The notes under the pieces are model-generated. The model did not search any database, was not told the origin of the DNA, and was given only the letters and a program-made list of their open reading frames with translations. A stretch of DNA of 64,000 nt from Russula earlei (taxonomy: Eukaryota; Basidiomycota; Agaricomycetes; Russulales; Russulaceae): NCBI GenBank assembly GCA_025769875.1, contig JAGFNK010000197.1, positions 1 to 64,000 on the forward strand, read 5' to 3'. This document shows, one piece after another, positions 28,224 through 36,384 of this stretch; positions within the stretch are counted from its first letter, which is position 1, and the number at the start of each line of letters is the position of its first letter. Both the position numbers and the translations under genes were made by a program.

Positions 28224-29933
28224 TTATTGACTGATGGCTTTCGGGATTGACGCAATCAGCTTCTTCGTATACGCACTGGCAGGATGATTATATACCTGTT
28301 CAGCCTCACCCATCTCTTCTATCTTCCCTTTATTCATAACAATAATGCGATCGCTGATATAACGTACTACAGACAGATCATGAGAGATAAAGATGGCTGT
28401 AAAACCAAATGACTGCTTAAGATCATTCAATAAATTCAATACCTGTGCCTGTACACTTACATCTAATGCTGACACGCTCTCATCGCAAATAATAAAAGAA
28501 GGTTCTAAAGCCAGCGCCCTCGCTATTACAATACGCTGTCGCTGACCACCGCTAAACTCATGTGGATAACGATGATAATGTACAGCCTGCAGGCCCACCT
28601 GCTCCAGCAGCGCTATTACCCGCTCCTTTCTTTTCGCAGCAGTACTAACAAGGCCATGCACCCGTAAAGGCTCCGCAATAGCATCCCCGATGGTCATACG
28701 TGGATTCAAAGAAGAATAAGGATCCTGGAAAATGATCTGTATATCCTTACGCAAAGCCCGTAGCCTCGATGTATTCATATATAACAAGTCCTCACCCTTG
28801 TACAGTATTTTGCCACCGGTTGCACCCGTTAACTGTAAGATAGCCCTCCCCAAAGTACTCTTGCCACAACCGCTCTCACCCACAAGACCCAGTGTTTCCC
28901 CCTCGTATACTTCAAAGCTCACATCATCCACTGCCTTTGTATAGTTCTTCACCTTCCCTAAAAAAGTCTTTGCCGAAGGATAGTACACTTTTAGGTTCTG
29001 TATAGAGAGCAGAGCAGTCGATAGTCCATGGTCCATAGACCATGGTTGCTTACTAACTATCGTCTGTGGTCTATCGTCTATCGACTTCTCTATAAAATCT
29101 GCCACCACCGGCAGTCGTTGCCCCTTTTGATACAAAGCAGGGCGGCAAGCCAGTAATGCCCGTGTATAAGGATGCTTCGGATGTGTAAACAATTGTTCTG
29201 TGGTATTTTCTTCTACTATTTGCCCCTTATACAATACAATCACCCTATCCGCTATCTCCGCCACCACTCCCAGGTCATGGGTAATAAAGATCACCCCCAT
29301 ATTGTTCTGCTGCTGCAATGCCTTGATCAACCGCAATATGTTTTGTTGAACAGTAACATCCAATGCGGTAGTAGGCTCATCGCAGATCAACAAGGATGGC
29401 TCACAACTCATTGCCATAGCGATCATCACCCGCTGCTTCTGCCCGCCACTCAACTGGTGTGGATAACGGTAAAAGATGGAAGCAGGATCGGGGAGTTGCA
29501 CCTTCTCAAATAAAGCGATCGCCCGTTGCTTGGCATCTGTACGCGAAAGGGCACTGTGTAAAAGAATAGCCTCCATTACCTGGTAACCACAGGTAAATAC
29601 CGGGTTTAAAGAGCTCATGGGCTCCTGGAATATCATAGCCACATCATTACCGCGAATGCGTTGCAACTGCTGCGCAGGCGCCTGCAAGAGGTCAATAGTA
29701 GTATCATCCGTAGTCAGTAATATCTCTCCATGCCTATATATCGCCGGTGGCGAAGGCAATAATTGTAAGATAGACAGGGAAGTAACAGACTTTCCCGAAC
29801 CGCTTTCACCCACAATAGCAACAATTTCCCCACGGTTCACAGTAAGATGAATGTTCCGCAATGCACCCGAAGTATGGCCATTGACAACAAAATCAACACA
29901 AAGATCCTTTATCTCAAGAAGGGGAGAAGGCAT
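28224..29933 (-). CDS. Peptide ABC transporter, two fused ATPase domains (Dpp/Opp type)
   Basis: 569 aa; DppD-like and DppF-like ATPases in one chain, energising uptake of oligopeptides with membrane partners that are not in this window. Domain 1 (about 1-260): Walker [10 protein letters not shown], signature LSGGQKQR, Walker [13 protein letters not shown]. Domain 2 (about 300-565): [29 protein letters not shown]. Each carries the oligopeptide-transporter C-terminal pattern ([12 protein letters not shown] in the first, [11 protein letters not shown] in the second). The linker between the domains includes 23 codons encoded by an in-frame 69-bp palindromic repeat element (29017-29085). Tandem double ATPases of this type also occur as YejF/GsiA. 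Confidence 0.93.
   Translation of the reverse strand: MPSPLLEIKDLCVDFVVNGHTSGALRNIHLTVNRGEIVAIVGESGSGKSVTSLSILQLLPSPPAIYRHGEILLTTDDTTIDLLQAPAQQLQRIRGNDVAMIFQEPMSSLNPVFTCGYQVMEAILLHSALSRTDAKQRAIALFEKVQLPDPASIFYRYPHQLSGGQKQRVMIAMAMSCEPSLLICDEPTTALDVTVQQNILRLIKALQQQNNMGVIFITHDLGVVAEIADRVIVLYKGQIVEENTTEQLFTHPKHPYTRALLACRPALYQKGQRLPVVADFIEKSIDDRPQTIVSKQPWSMDHGLSTALLSIQNLKVYYPSAKTFLGKVKNYTKAVDDVSFEVYEGETLGLVGESGCGKSTLGRAILQLTGATGGKILYKGEDLLYMNTSRLRALRKDIQIIFQDPYSSLNPRMTIGDAIAEPLRVHGLVSTAAKRKERVIALLEQVGLQAVHYHRYPHEFSGGQRQRIVIARALALEPSFIICDESVSALDVSVQAQVLNLLNDLKQSFGFTAIFISHDLSVVRYISDRIIVMNKGKIEEMGEAEQVYNHPASAYTKKLIASIPKAISQ
29017..29085. repeat. 69-bp palindromic element inside the ABC linker
   Basis: Bounded by 8-bp inverted ends GTCGATAG (29017-29024) and CTATCGAC (29078-29085), with an inner palindrome CCATGGTC / GACCATGG at 29026-29045 and repeated words (CTATCGTC, GGTCTATCG, GGTCCATAG). 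69 bases equal 23 codons, so the frame is kept. Confidence 0.7.
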
Positions 29934-29989
29934 CCCGCTAAATTAGCGATTTCGGTCATTGCACAAGGGGTAATCGCTAAACCGGACAT

Positions 29990-30047
29990 CCATAATTCAT
30001 CACTCATAATCTATCATTCATAATTGATAATTCATAATTGATCACTC
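29990..30047. repeat. AT-rich word repeat (CATAATTCAT type)
   Basis: Degenerate 8-10 bp words: CATAATTCATCACTCATAAT, CTATCATTCATAATTGATAA, TTCATAATTGATCACT. Lies between the divergent ABC and CcmC genes. Confidence 0.6.
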
Positions 30048-30138
30048 GTTCGTACCAAAATCCTCCTAATTTTGCCGCCACAGAACGAAAATCCAGCCCA
30101 ACTGACAAGCCCGGCTGTGATTCTGGAAAAAGCAAATT

Positions 30139-30828
30139 ATGATTCGACAGTCCTGGTGGAAGATATTATGTTTTCTTTTATTACTGTACGTTAGTATAGC
30201 TGCCTTCCTGGTAGAAATACCTTCTCCGCCCGGCGTTCCTTTACAACAAAGCATCCGCAACTTCTTCTTTCATGTACCTATGTGGATGGCCATGATGGTA
30301 TTGCTCACGGTTTCCGTAGTATATGCCATTAAATACCTGCGCGATCCCAAACCTATATACGATCATTATTCTGTTGCCTACGCGACCTCGGGAGCGGTAT
30401 TTGCTTTCCTCGGTCTTACCACAGGCGCCATTTGGGCCAATTACCAATGGGGGAAACCCTGGAGCGGCGACCCAAAACAGAATGGCGCAGCCATCGCCTT
30501 CCTCATTTACATGGCCTACTTTGTACTAAGAGGCAGCATGAACGACAATGAAAAGAAAACAAGGATCAGTGCCGTATACAACATCTTCGCCTTCTGCATG
30601 TTGTTTCCCACCATCTGGATCCTGCCCAGGATGACAGAATCACTGCACCCCGGTGGACAAGGTAGCGAGGGTAACCCCGCACTCAATCCAAAGGATATGA
30701 CCCTCCAGTTAAGGATCGTATGGTATCCCGCTATTATCGGTTGGACGCTACTCGGCGTTTGGATCACCACGCTCAAAATAAGAATAGAACTACTCACCGA
30801 AAAGCATTTGAATAATGAAGCTATTTAA
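30139..30828 (+). CDS. ccmC: Cytochrome c maturation protein CcmC (heme transporter subunit)
   Basis: 229 aa, six predicted transmembrane helices. Inner-membrane heme-handling protein of system I cytochrome c biogenesis; it presents heme for transfer to CcmE. The tryptophan-rich WWD motif is clear (WGKPWSGDP, about 104-112). Two candidate heme-ligand histidines fall in predicted periplasmic loops: H45 (FFFHVPMW) and the His of SLHPGGQG (about 175). A 205-base region with word repeats separates it from the divergent ABC gene. It overlaps the following small ORF by 14 bases, supporting a ccmC-ccmD unit. Other ccm genes are not in the window. Confidence 0.92.
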   Translation: MIRQSWWKILCFLLLLYVSIAAFLVEIPSPPGVPLQQSIRNFFFHVPMWMAMMVLLTVSVVYAIKYLRDPKPIYDHYSVAYATSGAVFAFLGLTTGAIWANYQWGKPWSGDPKQNGAAIAFLIYMAYFVLRGSMNDNEKKTRISAVYNIFAFCMLFPTIWILPRMTESLHPGGQGSEGNPALNPKDMTLQLRIVWYPAIIGWTLLGVWITTLKIRIELLTEKHLNNEAI

Positions 30829-31027
30829 AAAAATATGCCTGTTCTTCCTCTGCCTGTTCGCCGGCCTATACTCCTTTGCACAGGATGTCGCCGCATCAAC
30901 AGACCCAATGAGAAGCAACGGTAAAATATATGTAGTGATGGCCGTAGTGATCACTATCATCCTCGGCCTGTTTATTTACGTATTTACACTCGACAGGAAA
31001 ATAAGCCGGCTCGAAAAGAACCGGTAA
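30815..31027 (+). CDS. CcmD-like small membrane protein
   Basis: 70 aa. An N-terminal signal peptide (FFLCLFAGLYSFAQ), a single transmembrane helix (about 39-60, IYVVMAVVITIILGLFIYVF) and a short basic tail (DRKISRLEKNR), the size and layout of CcmD, which helps release heme-loaded CcmE from the CcmABC complex. Called mainly from size, layout and its 14-base overlap with ccmC; sequence alone is weak. Confidence 0.75.
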   Translation: MKLFKKICLFFLCLFAGLYSFAQDVAASTDPMRSNGKIYVVMAVVITIILGLFIYVFTLDRKISRLEKNR

Positions 31028-31088
31028 CCAGCAACTTGTAACGATTAAGTATTGCCATATTTAAAACAACAATTAAAATTGTACATCC

Positions 31089-32508
31089 ATGTCAAATCAA
31101 CCCTACAGTTTCTTTCAGAGTGTTGAGAAGAGTTTCGACAAAGCAGCCCGTTTCACCAAATGGGAAAAAGGTCTCTTAGAACAGATCAAAGCCTGTAACA
31201 GCATTTACAGTATGCGTTTCCCGGTAAAAATGGACGATGGCCGCATTGAAGTAATTGAAGCCTACCGCGTACAGCACTCCCAGCACAAAACACCCTGCAA
31301 AGGAGGTATCCGCTTTAGCAATGAAGTAAACCAGGATGAAGTAATGGCCCTCGCCAGCCTCATGACCTACAAATGCGCTATTGTAAACGTACCTTTTGGT
31401 GGCGGTAAAGGCGGTATCAAGATCGATCCCCGCAAACACAGCCCCTACGAACTCGAAAAGATCACCCGCCGTTATACCAGCGAACTGGTAAAGAAGAACT
31501 TTATCGGACCCGGTATTGACGTTCCCGCTCCTGATTATGGTACCGGCGAAAGAGAAATGGCTTGGATAGTAGATACCTACCAGTCATTAAAACCCGGCGA
31601 AATAGACAGCGCCGGTTGCGTAACCGGCAAACCCGTAAGCCAGGGTGGTGTTCGTGGCCGTAAAGAAGCAACAGGCCTCGGCGTATTCTTTGGCATACGC
31701 GAAGTATGCAACATGCCCGATGTAATGAAACGCCTCGGTTTAAGCCTCGGCGTAGAAGGCAAATCTGTAGTAGTACAGGGTCTTGGTAACGTAGGGTACC
31801 ATAGTGCCAAATTCTTCCGCGAACATGGCGCAAAAGTAGTAGCCATCGCAGAGTTTGAAGGCGCTATCTACAAAGCAGAAGGTATCAATGAAGAAGAACT
31901 GTTCCAGCATAGAAAAGCAACCGGTTCTATATTAAACTTCCCCGGCGCCACCAACCTCGAAAGCAATGGTGCCGCACTGGAACTCGAATGTGATATCCTC
32001 ATTCCTGCCGCTTTGGAGAATGTGATCAACGGACAAAACGCACCAAGGGTAAAAGCAAAGATCATAGGCGAAGCCGCCAATGGCCCTTTAACACCCGAAG
32101 CAGATGAGATCTTCATCAAAAAAGGAACCCTCGTAGTACCGGATATGTACCTCAACGCAGGTGGTGTAACCGTAAGCTACTTCGAATGGTTAAAAAACCT
32201 CAGCCACGTCCGTTACGGACGTATGGAAAAGCGCTTCACCGAAAACATGAACACGCATATCCTCGCACAAATAGAAGAGTTAAGCAATAAAAAAGTAAAC
32301 GACAAAGAACGCAAGCTCATCATGCACGGCGCAGATGAAGTAGACCTGGTACACAGTGGCCTGGAAGAAACCATGATCACCGCAAACCCGTGAGATCATG
32401 GATATCTGGACTGCCAATCCCGAAATACCCGACATGCGTACGGCTGCCTATGTTTGTGCCATCAACAAAGTAGGTACCAGCTATGCTGAATTAGGTATCT
32501 TCCCTTAA
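31089..32508 (+). CDS. Glutamate dehydrogenase, one apparent frameshift near the C-terminus
   Basis: Hexameric-type Glu/Leu/Phe/Val dehydrogenase, reversible glutamate to 2-oxoglutarate plus ammonia. Marks: substrate-binding Lys in [17 protein letters not shown], catalytic Asp in [12 protein letters not shown], dinucleotide fold [12 protein letters not shown]. The straight frame ends at 32393 after 434 aa (ITANP). Directly afterwards another frame encodes a family-typical C-terminus ([20 protein letters not shown] … [15 protein letters not shown]) ending at 32508, about 472 aa in all. Removing one C from 32387-32389 joins them, and the terminator follows 20 bases after 32508. Sequencing error is the simplest explanation. 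NAD or NADP preference not determined. Confidence 0.93.
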
Positions 32509-32528
32509 TAATCTCAGTGTTAAACTAT

Positions 32529-32559
32529 AAAATAGGTCAACCGCAGGTTGACCTATTTT
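32529..32559 (+). terminator. Terminator hairpin
   Basis: Perfect 14-bp stem AAAATAGGTCAACC / GGTTGACCTATTTT with a 3-base loop, 20 bases after the restored glutamate dehydrogenase stop; its position supports the longer end of that gene. Confidence 0.85.
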
Positions 32560-32574
32560 CATTATTTTCACTCC

Positions 32575-33853
32575 ATGCGAAAAACGCCTGCACGCCCTCA
32601 CACTCATCCTCTTATCCTATATAGCCCATGCACAGCAGGCAAAGTTTATCGACTCCATCCTGCTCAACCGAACCATCCTCATCCCTGAATACAGGCAGCC
32701 CCTTGTCAGTAATAAAAGCATGGTACTAAAGATGAGCTTTGGCGCAAGCGAGTTCACCGATACCACCGGTTTTTACCAGTTAAACAATGCCGATATCCTC
32801 TCTGTAGACCTCGTATATTCCGACTTCCCCGCGGGGCAGGACCTCAAAGAATTAAATAGAAAAAGATACCTCTCTTATTAAAACTATTACCCTTCCTCTC
32901 CGCCAACAAGGAAACCACCTGGCAAATGGTCAGGCAAACCAATGGTAAAGACAAAGAATCATCCGAAAACCTCCTGCATGGATTTGTTATCAACTACCGT
33001 CCGCCCTACACCAAAACAGACGCAGATAGTGAGATGGCCTATATTAAAAAAGTAACAGACGCATTACCCAAACCCGTAGCAGAAGAAACAAAGCCCGGCG
33101 CAAAGGTTCGCTACTGGGATGTGATCTATGGCAAAGGAGATAAACTAAAGAAAGAACCATTCGATACAGCCGCTGAACTAAAACGGAAAGCAGTATTATC
33201 ACCGGCATGGACAGATTCTACGGTGTTCCGCATCATACAGCGCAATCATTTTAAAGATGTACTCGTAGTAATGGATGTAACAGGCAGTATGTCGCCCCTA
33301 TTCCGCACAGGTACTGGGATGGCTATCCGCGCAGGACAATGTAAAATTTATCACCTGCTTCAATGATGGCAATGGCAGGGCCGAATATGATAAGCCTATC
33401 GGCAATACAGGAGGGATCTACGGAGAACCCTACCAGGATCTGGCCCAGGCAAGCAAGCTTATTACAACCACCATGAGTAGGGGTGGAGGAGGCATGCGAC
33501 CCGAAAATGATTGTGAAGCCATACTAAAAGCAATAGAGTTATGCCAGGACTGTAAAGACGTAGTATTAATAGCCGACTCCTGGGCGCCGGTAAGAGATAT
33601 AGAGTTGGTACAACGAATCAAAAAGCCGGTGAAGATAGTAGTATGCGGCGGCTCAATAGGTGTACATGCAGACTATGTAACCATTGCAGCCCAAACGCAT
33701 GGCAGCCTCTATTTCAGGGATAGCGACGTGCTAAACCTTTCTCCCTTGTTGCAAGGGCAACGCCTCACCATAAGAGGCAGGGATTATTATATGTTCAATG
33801 GAAAAGCCGTAGCTATACTACCACCCACCCACTCATTAACAATTAACCATTGA
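32575..33853 (+). pseudogene. Secreted von Willebrand A-domain protein, three apparent frameshifts
   Basis: Four frame segments form one protein of about 425 codons. From the ATG at 32575, removing one A from 32580-32584 gives a signal peptide (LHALTLILLSYIAHAQ). The frame continues to about 32881; adding one T near 32875 links it to the frame starting KLLPFLSANKETTWQM; removing one C from 33295-33298 links this to the frame ending at 33853. The MIDAS metal-binding motif of a VWA domain (VVMDVTGSMSP) sits at the third join, followed by FITCFNDGNG, RPENDCEAI and VVLIADSWAPVRD. The domain is complete only if all three breaks are artefacts. Periplasmic or outer-surface location is likely; function unknown. 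The last codons lie in a word repeat. Confidence 0.75.
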
Positions 33854-33870
33854 CAATTAACAATTAATAA
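33831..33870. repeat. AT-rich word repeat (AACAATTAACCATTGAC type)
   Basis: CATTAACAATTAACCATTGA followed by CAATTAACAATTAATAA. It supplies the stop codons of both convergent neighbours (33853 plus, 33864 minus). Confidence 0.65.
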
Positions 33871-34292
33871 TCGGGTATCTCCCTAATCACCTCCCTTGCT
33901 TGCACATCCATCCCATAAGTATAGCTCCCGTTGGTCACAATCAAATAAGAAACTGCCAACGCCTGGTTATACCGCAACACCTGCATGGCTGTAACCTCAT
34001 TTACCGGAACATTCATCTCCTTACATTCAACAATCATCCACGGCACCTCGTTTCGATACACCACAATATCACACCGCTTCCGCAGCTCCCCCAAAGCAAT
34101 TTCCTTCTCCACTGCCATCAATGAAACAGGATAAGCCTTTACATCAATCAGGTACCGCAGGAAGTTCTGTCTAACCCACTCCTCCGGCGTCAGCCGCAGC
34201 CATCGCTTTCGTACAACATCAAAAATGAATGTCTTCCCGTTCTCTTCTTTAATAGAAAAACTGTCAGGGGATGGGTAGTCAATTGATATCAT
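33864..34292 (-). CDS. HsdR N-terminal-like nuclease domain protein
   Basis: 142 aa stand-alone domain resembling the N-terminal nuclease region of type I restriction subunit R. The PD-(D/E)xK core is intact: D75 (RCDIVVY) and E89-x-K91 (MIVECKEM), with the supporting Gln in MQVLRYNQA. No helicase/translocase domain and no HsdM or HsdS genes nearby, so it is not a type I system here. Small proteins of this kind are widespread in Bacteroidota with unknown role. Divergent from AMP nucleosidase; the 91-base gap must hold both promoters. Confidence 0.85.
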   Translation of the reverse strand: MISIDYPSPDSFSIKEENGKTFIFDVVRKRWLRLTPEEWVRQNFLRYLIDVKAYPVSLMAVEKEIALGELRKRCDIVVYRNEVPWMIVECKEMNVPVNEVTAMQVLRYNQALAVSYLIVTNGSYTYGMDVQAREVIREIPDY

Positions 34293-34383
34293 GATTAAAA
34301 TAGCCGAGACTTTTCTTATATTTACAAATGGTGTTCAAAGATAGCCATCGCTACACGGACCCCCACGATTAAACGAACGACAG

Positions 34384-35154
34384 ATGAAAACAAAACAGGA
34401 AATCATTGAAAATTGGCTCCCACGCTACACAGGCGAAAAACTCGAAAACTTTGGTAAGTATATCCTCCTCACCAATTTTAGTAACTATATACAAATGTTT
34501 GCCGAATGGCATAAAACAAAAGTAATAGGGCTGGACAGACCCTTCCAGTGTGCAACAGCAGGCGGTATTACCATTATCAATTTTGGTATGGGAAGCCCCG
34601 GCGCAGCCACCGTAATGGATCTCCTCGCAGCAATAGAACCCAAAGCCGTCTTATTCTTAGGCAAATGCGGCGGATTAAAGAAACGCAATAAGATCGGCGA
34701 CCTCGTACTCCCAATTGCCGCAATAAGAGGAGAGGGAACCAGTAACGATTATTTCCCTCCCGAAGTACCTGCACTGCCCGCTTTTGCCCTCCAGAAAGCG
34801 ATTTCAACCACCATTCGCGACTATAAGGTAGATTATTGGACAGGTACGGTATATACCACCAATCGCCGCGTATGGGAGCACGACGATGTATTTAAAGAAT
34901 ACCTCCAGAAAATACGCGCCTATGCGGTTGACATGGAAACGGCCACCATTTTTACCGTAGGCTTTTACAATCATATCCCCACCGGGGCTTTATTGCTGGT
35001 AAGTGACTCCCCAATGGTTCCGGACGGTGTTAAAACCGAAGCCAGTGATAAAAAAGTAACCTCCCAGTTTGTAGAGAAACACCTAAAGATCGGGATCGAC
35101 TCCCTCAAACAATTGATTAATAACGGGTTAACAGTAAGGCACCTGAAATTTTAA
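34384..35154 (+). CDS. amn: AMP nucleosidase (short form)
   Basis: 256 aa, nucleoside phosphorylase/hydrolase fold; predicted to split AMP into adenine and ribose 5-phosphate, adjusting the adenylate pool. Visible family marks: INFGMGSPGAATVMDLL (phosphate loop), FLGKCGGLKKRNKIGDLV, and the substrate-binding segment YAVDMETATIF. The E. coli enzyme has an additional N-terminal domain absent here; the compact form is usual in Bacteroidota. Single gene by spacing. Confidence 0.87.
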   Translation: MKTKQEIIENWLPRYTGEKLENFGKYILLTNFSNYIQMFAEWHKTKVIGLDRPFQCATAGGITIINFGMGSPGAATVMDLLAAIEPKAVLFLGKCGGLKKRNKIGDLVLPIAAIRGEGTSNDYFPPEVPALPAFALQKAISTTIRDYKVDYWTGTVYTTNRRVWEHDDVFKEYLQKIRAYAVDMETATIFTVGFYNHIPTGALLLVSDSPMVPDGVKTEASDKKVTSQFVEKHLKIGIDSLKQLINNGLTVRHLKF

Positions 35155-35165
35155 ACAACAGAAGA

Positions 35166-35202
35166 AGGGTACCGGTTCCTGGTTTCCAGTTACCGGTACC
35201 CT
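35166..35202 (+). terminator. Hairpin after amn
   Basis: Stem AGGGTACCGGT / ACCGGTACCCT with a 15-base loop, 11 bases after the stop. No T-run follows, so its terminator role is likely but not certain. Confidence 0.55.
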
Positions 35203-35219
35203 GGCAGGTCAGAAGGCAA

Positions 35220-35273
35220 AAGTCCGTCGCAGATCCGTCGTAAGTCCGTCGCAACTCCGTCGCAAGTCCGTCA
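35220..35273. repeat. Tandem 11-bp repeat, AGTCCGTCGCA type, five copies
   Basis: AGTCCGTCGC, AGATCCGTCGTA, AGTCCGTCGCA, ACTCCGTCGCA, AGTCCGTCACG in direct succession. Confidence 0.8.
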
Positions 35274-36384
35274 CGGCAAGGGCGCTAATCCTGTGCTACA
35301 AGGGTGCTACCATAGATGCTATATGGATACCGTACAGCGTCATCCTCAATGCAACCACTCGGCGCCTCCCCGATGCCCACCCGACTCTCAGTCATAGCAA
35401 AGCCGACTATCCTCCTATTATAAAGCATGCTTTTCCCATTCATAATTCCTCATTCTTCATTCGCCTTTCTGATTAACCATCGACAATTAACAATTTGACA
35501 ATTGTTTGGTAACATACCGGAATAAGTGTAAATTTAAATCCTGGTCTCTTCCCCTACCCAAAATAAGTATTACAATATTTAGCAATAATATTAAAGAACA
35601 ACACATTTCTTTAATATAGCTGATCTATTCTCATTCCCTAATGCATATAAAAATATAATATATAATATTTTATCCCATTCTGCTGCCTGGAGGCTTCCCG
35701 CCAAATACCCCCGATTTCTTCTTTCTCCATCATAAAAATGCCATTATCAGCAGCGGTAGCCCTTATTTTATACATATTCGTTAGAATATGAAAGGTTTTT
35801 TTCATAGCTGTTTACGCCCGATCTTTCTGTTTGCCCCAATTCACAAAATATTTTTTTTCAATTGTTAGGGGATACCCTCTCTTTTCTACACATATTACTA
35901 AGTATAATAGTTGTTTTTTCAAGAACATGGCTTTATACCGCCATAATACCAAACTGGCGTGGTGAGTAAGGAAACATTAGCCCCCAATAGCGCATGTACC
36001 CCTATTTACTATAGTTCAAATTGATGCGAAAGTATCTGCGTTTGTTTTAAACGCGTTGCTCAGGCAGTGGTTCACCATTGTTTGGGCAATACGTGGTAAT
36101 ATCCTAATATCCTATGAAAGCCGGGAGAAATGCCGAAAATCCCGCCACAGAGTAAGCAAACGAGAAAACTAACTACATATGTACTATTGCATTGACCGTG
36201 CGTTAAAAACTGTTTGCCTGGCAAACCTGTCTGGCTATTTTTATCGCTTACTCCCTTTCCCCGGTGGATTATTCTTTCCACAATCAATGCAACCCCTTTC
36301 ATATGCAAAGGCATCTGCAAACCAACACACACACATAAGCTCAATCATAATTACCAGGACTCTTAACTATTAAACCCCATCGTA

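Larger units (their letters stand above)
35155..36384. other. Long gene-free region upstream of the giant adhesin-like gene
   Basis: 1230 bases. From left to right: a hairpin (35166-35202), the GTCCGTCGCA repeats (35220-35273), AT-rich word repeats (about 35440-35510), then roughly 870 bases of AT-rich DNA including near-palindromic AAATATAATATATAATATTT (35648-35667). ORFs of 60-90 codons on both strands in 36072-36373 lack family signals. The upper part could be a long leader or contain a small RNA; nothing specific is recognised. Confidence 0.55.

Noticed and set aside
35220..35273. Possible CRISPR or origin iterons (GTCCGTCGCA repeats)
   Set aside because: Repeats are contiguous without spacers, and no replication or cas gene is adjacent.
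36072..36373. Short ORFs on both strands before the giant gene (64 and 90 codons)
   Set aside because: No conserved motif and they overlap each other; more likely chance ORFs in a leader region.
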